Shown: positions 22,740-36,235, counted from the first letter of the stretch. The stretch is 64,000 nt of DNA from Hevea brasiliensis (GCF_030052815.1 NC_079510.1:30271823-30335822); one strand, 5' to 3'. Notes: generated by a model not told the origin, from the sequence alone. Numbers and translations: made by a program.

Positions 22740-23623
22740 CATAGCGTGTTATGGCCACCCAATCAGTAATAAGGAATACCTTAAATGAACCTTTAATCAT
22801 ATGTTACCATGCATTAGAATCTCTCTATTACAAAATCCCAATTCGAGCTGGAGTCATCATTTATGTTAAACCCTATTTACTATGAAAATTATGTTCTCTT
22901 TTAATTCCAATTCTTGATTAATTAAATTTTCCTGTCAGAAACTCTTTTCTTACTAAATTTGCCTGTCCTGGCCAGGAACTTGAAACATCGAGAACAATTA
23001 AATGAACATAGGATTTTATCCCTATTTACTTAGTTTAACAGATTCCATCTTGATCAACACCTATCTCCATATATAACTAGTAGGAGCCAACACATGCCCA
23101 TATACCCATACACAGTACAAGTATGAAAGAAATATCAAACTCAAACTACCTATATACAAGATAACTGTGTTATCTCAGGTTTAAAGATTATAGGCACTGA
23201 TATGATATATGACAATGCATTGAGAAGAGTAAACTCCATGTGCTTGTCATATGCGCCACTGGTTCGGCCTACTTATCATGTATAAGTGCCTATCATGTTT
23301 CCTATGTGACACGAGACTCACCACTCCATCTTATTTATATCTCATATAAATACCTTGGGAACAAACATGATTACAATCTTTCTGGATAAGCCATGTTCTG
23401 TGTGAAGTATCCTCAATTGTGAATCGATTTATGATTCTTTGTGCTAGAAATACTGTCACTCATATTCTTAACAATTAAGAATAGAATTTCTAACAAAATA
23501 TCAATGGACCTTTTCTATTACACATAAATACATTATGTAAACGAAAAAGTGAAATTGCCTTTTATTAATAAAATATGTATAAGATACATATTAAATGATA
23601 TGCTCTAGGGCATACTACTAATA
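22740..23623 (-). repeat. Copia LTR, second part
   Basis: Continues the copia LTR interrupted at 10529. The outer end is read as ...CATACTACTAATA, with TSD CTTCT at 23624-23628. No ORF; in the minus direction this is the start of the 5' LTR. Confidence 0.75.
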
Positions 23624-23628
23624 CTTCT

Positions 23629-24304
23629 TCCTTTTGGCACATGGTGTACACCCTGACAAGTGCACCACTCTGCTCCGGTTGATTCATTATGCCTTGGTTG
23701 GTAGTAGCATCACCTCTACCTCTGTCTCTATCCCTACTGACTGTCAGCGAACCTTTAGAGGCAGAACCTTATACCGATCCTTCAGCTGTGGTAAGTGGCA
23801 TAGTTCTGTGGGCAGTGGTGCAATCCCTAATGAAATGCCCAATTTTACCACAATTATAGCAAGCTTTATTGACCTTATAGCAGATGTCCCCGTGTAACTT
23901 GCCACATATCTTACAAGTGCGAGAGTTGATAATGCTCCTTTGGTCATTTGCTGATTAGTTTTGGGTGGCCTCTGTGCTGTTGGTCTGTCTCTGCCATATC
24001 TATGAGCTCGGGGTCCCCCAAAATCTTTTCTCTTCCCCAAGCTGCTGGCTGAACTCTGGCCAGCAGGCTTCACACCCTTCCCCTTTTCATACTGCCTATG
24101 TGGGGGTTGGGTTTGTACTTGGGCTTAGGCTGATATATTATCAGCCAATTGTTAAAAGAATATAGCCATCTGTTGGGCCATTTGTGTTGAAATTTGCATA
24201 GGTGGAATTGGTGCAGCTGGGCCTCTAACACTCTAAGGAGTTGGGGCCTCACCTTTTACTTCAGCTACAACCAACCGTTCTACTGTTTTATCCCCCTCTT
24301 CCAT
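23629..24304 (-). pseudogene. gag: Ty3/gypsy Gag remnant (outer element)
   Basis: Minus strand from ATG at 24304. An N-terminal segment (MEEGDKTVERLVVAEVKG) soon reaches a stop; the capsid domain is largely deleted. Then come a basic linker (SSLGKRKDFGGPRAHRYGR), a frameshift, and two linked zinc-knuckle-like motifs (CKICGKLHGDIC and CYNCGKIGHFIRDC). A GRG repeat and RVYTMCQKEE follow, which in gypsy polyproteins leads into protease. The reading is cut at 23629 by the copia insertion; protease continues at 3018. The element was a full gag-pol type but is now a deleted relic. Confidence 0.75.
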
Positions 24305-24469
24305 TTCTATTCACAGGATTTTCTATCTCCTGAACAACCAGCACAAGGAGATTTCTCCCCGTTAGTTCATATTCATGATGTAAATGTACTATAAGTATCA
24401 AACATTTGAGCAGTTGTACTTATCGAAAAGTATTTCAAATTCACAATTCAAAACTTACATTAAAAACTC

Positions 24470-24481
24470 GCTCTGATACCA
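24470..24481 (-). promoter_or_regulatory. Primer-binding site of outer gypsy element
   Basis: Minus strand TGGTATCAGAGC, separated from the LTR end at 24490 by TATTTTAG, a spacer 3 nt longer than in the TR-GAG copies. Confidence 0.88.
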
Positions 24482-25183
24482 CTAAAATATGTCACACCTT
24501 ATCCCTCTGTAAGATATGATATGATCCCATAGTATGCCTAATAAATTACCAAACTTCGCCTACAATAATCTATTAAATATATTACAAGGGATTATAACAA
24601 AACAATTTCATTTTTAAGTTTAATGTGGTGTTAAAAGAATTATTTAAGTATTTTCAATTTAAGTGCATGCCATAAAACTTATTTAGAAATAAATAGGCAT
24701 CTTTAAAATTTTGTGAAAAATTTGCATGGTTACGGCTGTAATTTTATTAAATCACAATTTAAAAACCTGTTAAATTCACATGTAGCAATTATATAACATA
24801 ATTAAATAAATCAGTATTCAAAAATTTTCTTTCTTTCATCGACGAACCAAAAAGGATGAAGCATTTACATTTACAATACAAGAAACATTTTATTATAAAT
24901 TAACATCCATTGAATTTAAGAAAATTGGTATTACAAAATTTACGAATGTTCAAACTTACAAGCAATAATATTACAACAATCTACATTTGATTAAAGTCCC
25001 AAAAATAATATTACAAAGTTTCTGTACAACTGCTTGAATGTAATTATATACATATAGCTACACAATTACTTCAAAACCTAATGTACAATAGTATATCTAT
25101 GATATACCGGAAGACAACTCTAACTTAGCTTCAAATCACAGCTTCAAGTAGGCTCACTAAACTGTTCTATCTTTTCTTTCACT

Positions 25184-25223
25184 GCGATAGCATACAAAAG
25201 CTATCGCTGAGCGATGAACTCAG
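25184..25223 (-). other. Double hairpin of the outer gypsy LTR
   Basis: On the minus strand: GTGCACCA, then CTGAG-(7 nt)-CTCAG (25223-25207), then GCGATAGC-(8 nt)-GCTATCGC (25207-25184), a perfect 8-bp stem. The two stems share a boundary base, as in the solo LTR. Confidence 0.78.
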
Positions 25224-26459
25224 TGGTGCACAACTAATAATTTAAAACTCAAACAAAACATGATTTATCAAATCATAGCAAAAGTTTACATTATTCCCAT
25301 TTTCCATCAAACAATGAAACCAATATCGCAATTTTTTTTTTATCATTATAAATTATTTGTTTCAATCCCATTTTATGTACTTAATCATCATAAAACATTT
25401 CCATGAAATCATCATAACATTTTGCAATCACTGACAAAACACTTATTTTTCAATCCCATGTTTATCAAATAATCACAGTTCAAGGGTGTTACTAATAATT
25501 CACACAGTTGGATCATGATATAAAATTTTCGATCAATGCCATGTTGTACACCAAGACAAAGCAAACTCTCCCCAGTAACCGAGGCTAAAGGGAGGCACTA
25601 AAGGCTAGCTAGCTAATGAGTACTCATCCGAATCAACCTCAACTGGCAAGCTAGAGAGGGAAGCTCAACCCCACAAGTGGAGGAGATCACATCAAATATC
25701 ATCTCACTAGGCAAGCTAATGAGGAACACAAATCACATTGCCATGTCAACTGTGGTTTCAAAACATATTCAAAGTAATTTCCATTCACAAAATGCATTTA
25801 CAAATCTGTAAATATATTTAATTATTGTAAATTTATGCACATGATTGGCAACACATCAAGTTCACAAAAACACTTTAAAACACATTCAAATACCAGCCCA
25901 CCCCCTTGCTACATTAAAATTAAGGGCCAACATCCACCTTTCCATAATGTAAATTCATTTCACAATTCACAATCTTCAAAACAATGCAATGAATTCTTAA
26001 ATGAATAAGAGAAATCATATTTAAATCATACAAAGTCAATTCAACAACTTAAAGTCCTCAAATACAAAGAAAAAGCATAATTAATTTATTCAATTCCCAT
26101 GCAAATTGAAAAACAAAAGAAAAAGCTAGTTTTGCACAAACCTTTTTACACTTCTGTTGACTTAGCTCAACTTTTCCCTCTCTTGGAAGACTCTTTTTCT
26201 ACTGAAAACAAACAATTGAAATGTCTCAATACTCATCCTAATCATCACCAATAACTAATAAAATAAATGTCTAATGAATCCCTAAGTTAACTATGGAAGT
26301 TAAATGAATTCTGGGTTCTGGACAGGTTGAAAGCCTCACTGTAGAACCCAATTTCAATCTAATTCTAGTTCTTATTTGCTAAAGTGATCTTCATGAAAGT
26401 TGTTCCTCTATGTCTTAATTTTATTTTCCCTTTTGAATCACTCAATTTAGAGTTCTGGA

Positions 26460-27300
26460 TCTCAAGTTATGGCCAAATTACTAAATTTTATTCCAGGTGT
26501 CATATCTTGAAATTCCAGGTTATCCAGATTTATACCTTAAATTTGCATTCCATATCCGGACATCTTAAGCTCATAATTTGGCCCTAGTCCCTAGAACAAT
26601 GTTTTAGGTATTTTTCTTAGATTTCTAAATCATTTTGAATCACTTTAATTGGACTTTTGTAGAGGAAGTTATGGCCTAATAACCATTCAGAGGTCATAAG
26701 GCAATTTGCTTAAGGTGTAGGAATTTTAGATTTGGCATTCCTGATTTACCCTAACAATTCCCTAACTTTGCCCTAAGAACTGGATTCAGGTCAAAACATG
26801 AAGTTTGTATTCCTATGTCTTATGAGAATTTAAGCTTTAGAATCACCTAATTTTCATTTCTATAACTCTAGTTATGGCCATTTTGCCAAAACTAGTTAGA
26901 AGCCTAATCCTTCACATTTTCTAGGTTTAATCCATACTCAGGGCAGATTCACTAGACTAATTTTATCTAGTAATTTGATCAAGTTAGGGTCATAATTTGA
27001 CTTCATAGTCTCCATAAGAATTGTTCTCCTATGTCTTAAGTTTCCATTGGTTTAAGAATCACCTAATTTAGAGTTTCCTAGAGTAAGTTATGCCTAATTG
27101 AATAAATACTATTTATTTGGTTATTTTTTTTCCAAGTCCAAAATTGCAATTTCAGATTCAAGCCTTAATTAGGGTAACTTATGGTCATTTTTCTAGGTAG
27201 ACTCTCTTTATAAAAGTTGGAGCATTATGTCTTAGGTTTCATTTACAATTAATTTCACACCAATTAGAGTTGTGTAGCTCAATTTATGAGCTTCTAAACA
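26460..27300 (-). repeat. Five ~200-bp degenerate units
   Basis: Reverse-complement cores (AGTTATGGCC or variants) at 26468, 26670, 26873, 27088 and 27283, spacing 202, 203, 215 and 195 bp. Each is preceded on the plus strand by TATGTCTTA-like and AATCAC(C/T)-like blocks at constant offsets. With the five-unit array at 47831-48638, the longest in the window. Confidence 0.68.
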
Positions 27301-27568
27301 CACTTGACTCAAGTGTCCAGATTTACTGCCAATTGTTCAATTATACTTTTGCTAATTCCTTCATCAATTCAACTTCATTCCATATTCACTACACCTCAAT
27401 TGACCTTAATTTGGTATCAAAAACCCTAATTTCACCAAAACCTTAATTTCACAACTTCTCAATTTCATGCAATTCCATGCAATCTCAATATGGAAATCAT
27501 ATATACAACCTCACCTAAGCTTAAATTCAAGTTCAATTTCATTAAACACATCAAAACCCCATCTCCCC

Positions 27569-30500
27569 TGTAACACCCTCACTGTATCCATTTCATACAT
27601 TCTACTGTTCCGGTGATCGGTGTCGATCTGGATAACTAGAACGTCTGGAAAAATATTTAAACTAAAGTGAGGAACAATAATTAACTCAAATATTAATAAG
27701 AAAAAATTAGAAAAAATTTTAGAAATAAAATACAACCAAGTTAAATGAGTTGGTGCCCTAGCGATGGGTAACCCAGTGGAAAGTTGCGGTCTTTGCAACT
27801 AGAAGCCCTAGACCTGGGAAAAAATTCATAAAATAATTTTTGAGACTCCAGAGAAGAGTCATTGAGGTTTCTATGGCATTAGAATGCCAAGAAAATTCTT
27901 AGAAAATTTTTTCAATCGGTACAGACAATTTTAGTCTGTTAAGCCAAACAGAGGGCATTTTGGTCATTTCACCTTCAGAGGTGATTTTTGGCCGACTTGT
28001 CCAGTTAAGTAAATAATTATTATGATCTAAAATATGAATAAATATTGCTAAAAATTTAATTGAAAATGAGTAGAAAAGAAAAGGAAAGAAAAATGAAAGA
28101 AATAGGGAATTATGACATCATATGATGTCATTAAAAGTGCTCCCACCAATCACATTTGAACAAGCTATGAAAAACCAATTAAAAAGAGGTAAAATGAGGT
28201 AAAAATTAACAAAACACAATCTGCTCTTCCTCACCCCAAACCACACGTTTTCCTTTCCCAAAGCCATTCCTCCATGGAAACTTAATGAAAGCTTCAAACC
28301 TCACCTCATCTCACCTTGAAGCCACTACCTTGCTTCGCAAAAAAGTGATCTTGCATCTTGAACAACCTCTAGCCAGCAAAAAGAAGAAGAAAGAAGGAAG
28401 TTTTGGAGACTTGGAAGAGTGAGCAAAAGAGGTTAGTGTCCAATCTCTTAGCACTTTTACTTGATTCATGCTTAATGCCATGAGATAAGTAGAAAATGTA
28501 AGAAAAACAAAATAAAAATTATGTGTATCCATCCCTATAAATTTCAGCAGCCTAGGGGTGGTTAGGGTTTGATGAATTTACTTGAAGTAAAGTTCTTATG
28601 AGCTGCCCATAGCATGAGATGAGTACTTGAACATGATTGTGCAAGTGAAATGCAAGTATAGTGCATTAATGAACATGAGAACTTGGACATTTGATTAACA
28701 TTAGGGTTTGCTCATGTAATGGTATGTTAACATTGTAATGGTCAATTAGTGACTATTTGAATGTGTGTGAGAAGCAATTGAAGTGAGTAAGGGTGTTGGA
28801 GTTGAAATGAGGTGTGCTGCACTTAGTGACCTGTAGGACTGGGTGTGAGTCCAGCAGGGTTGGGCAACTATAAATGGAGTTGTAGAGGTTCAATTGGTGC
28901 AAAGCCAATTGGACATGAAACTAGACACATAATGGCACAACTTAGGTGAGGAAACCCTACCCAGAAAACCAAACTAAGTTGACTTAAAAATTTCCCTAAC
29001 TCGGGTGACTTGCATTCTGCCTGGACAAAATGACCAAATGAATAGTGTTTATTCATTTGATCATAACTCAGTGTAGAAAGGTCCAATTGACCTGAAATAT
29101 TACCAACAGAAAGCTAAGACATAGACCTACAACTTTTATGGAGAAAGCAAATCCAAATTTTGATTATAACATGTTTAAAAACTAACCTGAAATCAGTGCA
29201 CAAAACTTACAGAATTGGTTCTACCCAGAAAAATCTGGAAAATTGCAATCCAGCCAGTTATGGTATTTAGGCCATAACTTGAGCTACAAAACTCCAAATG
29301 GAGTCATTCAAATAACGAAATGTAACTAGACACAATAAGGAACAACTTTCATGAAGACAATTTTGCCAAATTCCTACTGTACAAATGACCAATGAAATAG
29401 TAAATTTAATGCTTGAAATCTGAAAATTGTGAATAACTAATACTAAGCTTTGAAATGGTATTGGCAACCAATACCAACAACTTTAGAATGCAAAATGTGG
29501 TATGTTGGGGATATTAAAACCAATATACCTATTTTCTATGAAAAAGTCAATATTTTAGTTGACTAATGAAATGAATAGTAACCTTACATATAAAGTACAA
29601 ATATTCAAGAAATGATTTTGTAATATGCCCTAGTAGGCCTAATGTGATTGGATTGGATAGGTTGGCATGCCAATAGGGTTCTGATAGAAGTACTGCGTAT
29701 GATGTATGGCTTCATACCATTCTGTGATGTGATAGCCTATGGCTATACTGATTATGACGTTAACTTGGCTTTATGCCTTATTGCTTTTATGGCTTATTAG
29801 CCATTCTGTTTGCACACCGGGAGACACTTTGTGACCGATGGTGTGATGGCCCGAGGTACCTGGTACCCAGTGCCAGTTTACCCGTTTATCCAGTTCGGTC
29901 AATTTGTATAGGTTAATTGGGCATGGAAAAGTATAATTGTAATTGAACTGATTATTAAGGAAAATGCGGAAATTAAATATCAAGATAAAGATGAAGAATG
30001 ATTACAATAAAATAAACAAGCTCAAAATCATCAAGAAAATGATTAACAAAATGCTAGGAGTTAATATCATAAAATGTAATTAGCCCTTAACTAAACAATA
30101 AGTTAGTAATTATTCTTTTTTTTTATGAACATAATAACTAGGAAATTATTATTTTTATTTGCATATTATATTTTCTTGTATTATTGGCACCACTAAGCTT
30201 TATGCTTACCGCATCGCTTTTGCAATGTGTAGGTACTGGAGATTTGGACAGAGGGCCTAGTAGACCACAGATTGGGTAAGGCCGTTCACAGTTCTGCATA
30301 GTGTCCGTGTCACCTCACAGACTACAGTGCATTGGTAGGACACTAGGTCCCATTTTGTATTTTGTGATTTTTGTAAGTTTTGTAATTAAACTCTTATTTT
30401 ATCATGTATATTTGAAATATATATAATATAATTTTGTATTAATGTAAGTATTTGTAACTTTGTGTTTATAAATAACATATATGAATTTATTTATAATTTG

Positions 30501-30872
30501 AGCATGATGATGATGTGAAATGAATGAATGACAAATGGAGGAATTGTTAAGAAATTGTTGTAAATTGATGTGATACAAATGGAGTTTGAGTGATTGGAAA
30601 TTATTAGAAGTGTTTTTCACAGGTTCCGAAGAACTGTTTTTCCATTTTTAGCCGGTACTCCGCCGGATTTTCTATAAAATTTTCAGAACCTCAAATGAAT
30701 TTAAAATTTTAATAAATGACTTAAAGAAGTTAAAATTTCACAAATTGCACTTCATGACCATTAAGAAATAAATTAAGGAAGGATAAAAATAATTGAGATA
30801 AAATATGATGTTTCGGTACACTGTGTGACATATCTTGCTCAGCTACACTGTAGACGGGTAAAGGGTGTCACA
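27569..30872 (+). repeat. TR-GAG LTR 4 (3304 bp)
   Basis: TGTAACACCC to GGGTGTCACA, followed by TTTAG and a PBS. Diverged from LTRs 1-2 but collinear: donor-like AGAG|GTTAGTG at 28432, repeat cores at 28867, 29061 and 29272, double hairpin at 30194-30229 (second stem CGCATCGC/GCAATGTG) and acceptor-like TTTTTCACAG|G at 30622. Confidence 0.9.
30194..30229 (+). other. Double hairpin of LTR 4
   Basis: TAAGC-TTTAT-GCTTA (30194-30208), then CGCATCGC-TTTT-GCAATGTG (30210-30229). Relative to LTR 2, G-C pairs have become A-U and G-U while pairing is kept. Confidence 0.72.
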
Positions 30873-30877
30873 TTTAG

Positions 30878-30889
30878 TGGTATCAGAGC
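30878..30889 (+). promoter_or_regulatory. Primer-binding site, gag copy 3
   Basis: TGGTATCAGAGC, 5 nt after LTR 4; same initiator tRNA-Met complement. Confidence 0.93.
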
Positions 30890-30999
30890 ACTGTTTAGGC
30901 GTTTCTGGGTCTAGATAGAGTCCATACCATGCATTGCATTTGTAAGAGTCGAGGTGACACTAATGTAGATCTGTTTGTCTTTCTTATTTTGATTAGGAT

Positions 31000-32246
31000 A
31001 TAAACCCCATGTCACAGAGAGCACTAGATGAGGAAGTGGATAGTCATGCTCCACCTGTAGCTGAGACTGGGGGCCAAGGAGAACCTGTTTCACCAGCACT
31101 AGCAGTGCCTGCACAGCCTTCACCGACTATGTTTCAGCAAATGGCTGAATTCTTCAGACAGATGGCTGGGGTTATGCCACCACCACCACCTCCACAGCAG
31201 AAATCCCATCTGGAAAAACTGAGAAAATTTGGGGCTTTGGACTTCATTGGTAAGAAAGAAGATGACTCGGTGGTGGCTGAGAATTGGCTAGATCACACCA
31301 TAAGGGTATTGAAGCAACTGCATTGCACCCCAGAGTAGAACTTGGAGGGTGTTGTGTCCCTATTCAAGATGATGCCTATCAGTGGTGAGACACCGTATCT
31401 AGTGAGGTCCGGCTAGAGTTGATAACTTGGGATTTCTTCCTTGCTGAATTTAAGAAGAAGTATGTGGGAAGTGTGTACCTAGAAGACAGGAGGAGAGAAT
31501 TCATTAACTTGAGGCAGAGACAACTATCAGTAGCAGAGTATGAGAAGGAGTTTTTCAGACTAAGCTGCTACGGAAGAGAGATAGTTCCCACAGAAGCAGA
31601 GAGGTGCAGAAGGTTTGAAGAGGGGCTAAATGACAACATTAAAATAATGATCACTGCCTCGGGGATTACGAACTTCACGAAATTAGTTGAAGCCACAATG
31701 AAAGTGGAAAGGGTCAGAGTAAGTGAATAGAATAAGAAAGATAGGCAACGCAAGAGGGAATTTGGACCAGGGCAGTGAAGTATACCGACTGATAGTAAGA
31801 AGCTTAAGGGTTCTGGTTCACATGATCAGACACAAGGCTAGAGAGGCCAGATTGGAATATCTATAGCTAGCTCCCTGGGCACAATAACAAGGGGATTAGC
31901 CCCAGTGCCTGAATGTATGCATTGTGGTAGGAGACACAGAGGGGAGTGTCGACTATTAACTGGAGAGTGTTTTAAGTGTGGGGCTACGGATCATTTCATA
32001 AGAGATTGTCCTCAGAAGAGTGGTTCAATAGCTCCGATACAAGTTGATAGACCTACCCCCACAGTTCAAAGGGGTAAAAGATCGGGTAGAGCAGAAACAG
32101 CTAACATTTCACAGAAGATTGTTTCTGAGACAGTTAAAAGGCCCAAAATCAGGGTGGCACCACAGGTATATGCTATGAAAGCTTAGGAGGAGCCAAACCC
32201 AAACACTAATGAGGCGATACAAGGAAGTGAAGAAACAAGGAGGTAG
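31000..32246 (+). pseudogene. gag: TR-GAG Gag, copy 3 (broken)
   Basis: Collinear with copies 1 and 2. The ancestral ATG is mutated to ATA at 31000; the next in-frame ATG is 31009. The N-terminal reading (109 residues, with FQQMAEFFRQMAGVMP) ends at a TAG (31336-31338) in the same codon where copies 1 and 2 have TAA. A 1-nt loss near 31360 and a TGA near 31389 follow. The capsid part is readable at 31419-31730 (TWDFFLAEFKKKYV) and ends in another TAG. The knuckle CFKCGATDHFIRDC is readable in 31905-32186. More decayed than the other copies. No pol. Confidence 0.85.
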
Positions 32247-35200
32247 AAACTCCACGATTACTTAAGTTGAGTAAATTTTGAGGATGAAATTTAAATTAGA
32301 GGGGAAGAGTTGCAACACCCTCACTATATCCATTCCGTACATTCTACTGTTCCGGTGACCGGTGTCGGTCTGGACAACTAAAACATCTGGAAAAATATTT
32401 AAACTAAAGTGAGGAACTATAATTAACTCAAATATTAATAAGAAAAATTTAGGAAAAATTTTAGAAATAAAATACAACCAAAGTAAATGAGCCGGTGCCC
32501 TTGCGATGGGTAACCCAGTGAAAAGTTGCGGTCTTCGCAACTAGAAGCCCTAGACCTGGGACAAAATTCATAAAATAATTTTTGGGACTCCAGAGAAGAG
32601 TCATTGATGTTTCTATGGCATTAGAATGCTAAGAAAATACTTAGAAAATTTTTTCAATCGGTACAGACAATTTTAGTCTGTTAAGCCAAACGGAGGCATT
32701 TTGCTCATTTTGCCTTCAGAGGTGATTTTTGGCCGACTTGTCCAGTTAAGTAAATAATTATTATGATCTAAAAAATGAATAAATATTACTAAAAATTTAA
32801 TTGAAAATAGAGTAGAAAAGAAAATGAAAGAAATAGGGAATTATGACATCATATGATGTCATTAAAAGTGCTTCCACCAATCACATTTGAACAAGCTATT
32901 AAAAACCAATTAAAAAGAGGTAAAATGAGGTAAAAATTAAAAAACACAATCTCCTCTTCCTTACCCCAAACCACACGTTTTCCTTTCCCTAACCCATTCC
33001 TCCATGGAAGCTTAATGAAAGCTTCAAACCTCACCTTATCTCACCTTGAAACCACTACCTTGCTTTGCAAAAAAGTGATCTTGCATCTTGAACAACCTCT
33101 AGCCAGCAAAAAGAAGAAGAAAGAAGGAAGTTTTGGAGACTTGGAAGAGTGAGCAAAAGAGGTTAGTGTCCAATCTCTTAGCACTTTTACTTGATTCATG
33201 CTTAATACCATGAGATAACTAGAAAATGTAAGAAAAACAAAATAAAAATTATGTGTATCCATCCCTATAAATTTCAGCAGCCTAGGGGTGGTTAGGGTTT
33301 GATGAATTTACTTGAAGCAAAGTATTTATGAGATGCCCATACCATGAGATGAGTGCTTGAACATGATTGTGTAAGTGAAATGCAAGTATAGTGCATGAAT
33401 GAACTTGAGAACTTGGACATTTAAATAACATTCGGGTTTGCTCATGCAATGGTATGTTAACATTGTAATGGTCAATTAGTGACCATTTGAATGTGTGTGA
33501 GAAGGAATTGAAGTGAGTAAGGGTGTTGCAATTGAAATGAGGTGTGCTGCCCTTGGTGACCTGCAGGGCTGGGTGTGAGTCTAGCAGGTTTGGGCAGCTA
33601 TACATGGAGTTTCGAGGTTCAATTGGTGCAAGGACAATTGGAAATGAAACTAGACACATAATGGCACAACTTTGGTGAAGAAACCCTACCCAGAAAACCA
33701 AACCAAGTTGACCTAAAAATTGCCTTAATCCGGGTAACTTGCATTCTACCTGGGCAAAATGACTAAATGAATAGTATTTATTCATTTGGTCATAACTCAA
33801 TGTAGAAAGATCCAATTGACTTGAAATTTTACCAGCAGAAAGCTGAGACATAGACCTACAACTTTCATGAAGAAAGCAAATCCGAATTTTGATGATAACA
33901 TATTCAAAAACTGACCTCAGTGCACAAAACCTGCAGAATTAGTTCTACAAAAATCTTGAAAATTGCAATCCGGCCAGTTATGGTATTTGGGCCATAACTT
34001 AAGCTACAAAACTCCAAATGAAGTGATTCACAAAATGAAATGTAACTAGACACAATAAGGAACAACTTTCATGATGACAATTTTGTCAAATTCCTACTAT
34101 ACAAATGACCAATGGAACAGTAAACTTAATGCTTGAAATCTGAAAATTGTGAATAACTAATACTAAGCTTTGAAATGGTATTGGCAACCAATACCAACAA
34201 CTTTAGAATTCAAAATATGGTATGTTGGGGATATTAAAACCAATATACCTATTTTCTATGAAAAATTCAATACTTTAGTTGACTAATGAAATGAATAGTA
34301 ACCTTACATGTAAAGTACAAATATTCAAGAAATGATTTTATAATATGCCCTAGTAGGTCTAATGTGATTGGTTTGGATAGGTTTGCATGCCAATAGGGTT
34401 CTGATAGCAGTACTGCGTATGATGTATGGCTTCACGCCATTCTGTGATGTGATAGCCTATGGCTATACTGATTATGATGTTAACTTAGCTTTATGCCTTA
34501 TTGCTTTTATGGCTTATTAGCCATTCTGTTTGCACACCGGGACACACTTTGTGACCGATGGTTTGATGGCCCGAGGTATCTGGTACCCAATGCTAGTTTA
34601 ACCGTTTATCCAGTCCGGTCAATTTGTATAGGTTACTTGAGCATGGAAAAGTATAATTGTAATTGAACTGATTATTAAAGAAAAACGGAAATTAAATATC
34701 AAGATAAAGATCAAGAATGATTACAATAAAATAAACAAGCTCAAAATCATCAAGAAAACGATTAACAAAATGTTAGGAGTTAATATCATAAAATGTAATT
34801 AGCCCTTAACTAAACAATAAGTTAGTAATTATTCTTTTTTTTTATGAACATAATAACTAGGAAATTATTATTTTTATTTGCATATTATATTTTTTTGTAT
34901 TATTGGCACCACTAAGCTTTATGCTTAGTGCTTAGCTTTTGCAACACATAGGTTCTGAAGATTTGGACAGAGGGCCCAGTAGACCACAGATTGGGTAAGG
35001 CCGTTCACAGTTCTGCATAGTGTCCGTGTCACCTCACAGACTACAATGCATTGGTAGGACACTAGGTCCCATTTTGTATTTTATGATTTTTGTAAGTTTT
35101 GTAATTAAACTCTTATTTTATCATGTATATTTGAAACATATGTAATATAATTTTGTATTAATGTAAGTATTTGTAACTTTGTGTTTATAAATAACATATG

Positions 35201-35664
35201 TAAATTTATTTATGATTTGAGCATGATGATGATGTGAAATGAATGAATGACAAATGGAGGTGTCGCAAGGGATTTTGCGGTCGCCTGAACGAACCCTCAC
35301 CGAAGTGGAAAAGAATGAGGAGTCGCCACCTTAGTTTTGAGGGAAACTAAAGAAAACCATTTGTGAAGACAAATTGAAAGAAAACCACTTCAAAACAGAG
35401 ATTCTAAGTTCGGGGTCCATAAACGGGTGGGGAAGGTGTTAGGCACCTCACCTCGTCCCTTAATAAGGGTAAGTAGATTTAACTTCGCATTTTTTATAAA
35501 TTAGTTAGGAGGGCTTGAATGGAAATATTAATCCTTTTAACAAAAAGGAATATTTAATTTTTCACTAAGTTTGGATTACCCAGATACATAAGTAAATGAG
35601 ATAACCTTAGTGAGTTACTGTTGTATATTAGTTTTGTTTGAAGGGCTATTTTATTAGAATTCAA

Positions 35665-36235
35665 TTTTTGGAATTGGATGAGAACTCTCCTCCGATTTCT
35701 TTTGAATATTTATTTAAATTTAAGATTGAGAACCGGATAAGAACTCTCCTCCGATCTCTTTTAATATTAAAATTCTTAAGCTTGAGAACCGGATAAGAAC
35801 TCTCCTCCGATCTCTTTTAATATTTATTAAAATTTTAAGCTTGACAATCGGATAAGAACTCTCCTCCGATCTCTTTTAATATTTACTAAAGTTTTTTTTA
35901 AGCTTGAGAATCAGATAAGAACTCTCCTCCGACCTCTTTTAATATTTATTAAAATTTTAAGCTTGAGAATCGGATAAGAACTCTCCTCCGATCTCTTTTA
36001 ATATTTATTAAAGTTTTTTTTTTTAAGCTTGAGAATCGGATAAGAACTCTCCTCCGACCTCTTTTAATATTTATTAAAATTTTAAGCTTGAGAATCGGAT
36101 AAGAACTCTCCTCCGACCTCTTTTAGGTCGTTTGTTAAAGTTTTAGGTGAGAATCGGATAAGAAACCCTCCTCCGATCCCTTTTAAAATTATTTGCTGAA
36201 ATTCTGGTTGAGGATCGGATAAAGACTCCTTTCTG
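35665..36235 (+). repeat. ~60-bp tandem array, about 9 units
   Basis: Units carry a core GGATAAGAACTCTCCTCCGA followed by TCTCTTTTAATATT and an A/T-rich spacer of variable length (57-66 bp). The last two or three units drift. Not CRISPR-like: spacers are low-complexity versions of each other. Confidence 0.88.

Larger units (their letters stand above)
3024..23623 (-). mobile_element. Ty1/copia element nested in gypsy, TSD CTTCT
   Basis: A minus-oriented copia element bounded by LTR sequence at both ends and flanked by identical CTTCT (3019-3023 and 23624-23628). The flanks are the two halves of one minus-strand gypsy frame, gag on the right and protease on the left. Its right LTR (9355-10529 plus 22740-23623) is split by another insertion. 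The left LTR is truncated (3024-3598). A PBS lies at 9340-9352 and a gag remnant at 3600-3870. Pol is deleted, with the gag remnant joined directly to mid-LTR. The outer LTR termini appear mutated from TG/CA to TA/TA. Confidence 0.8.
24490..27568 (-). repeat. Outer gypsy LTR, first part
   Basis: Minus-oriented LTR whose 3' end (GGTGTGACA) is at 24490; the other end is at 43355 (GGGTGTTACA). Without the insertion at 27569-42379 it is ~4.05 kb. Its organisation matches the TR-GAG LTRs: acceptor-like site near 24767, double hairpin, five ~200-bp units and a donor-like GAG|GTAAGCC at 42507. Confidence 0.8.

Noticed and set aside
23611..23617. Copia LTR end at the CA of GGGCATACTA with TSD TACTA
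   Set aside because: No TACTA on the left side. Moving the end to 23623 gives CTTCT on both sides and restores the gypsy reading, so that boundary was used.
33282..33851. 189-codon minus-strand frame
   Set aside because: Lies antisense inside LTR 5; the same place in LTR 4 is interrupted, and it spans the ~200-bp repeats. Chance frame.
35665..36235. CRISPR-like regular repeats
   Set aside because: Spacers are variants of the same A/T-rich sequence, unit length varies, and the setting is a plant retroelement; an ordinary tandem array.
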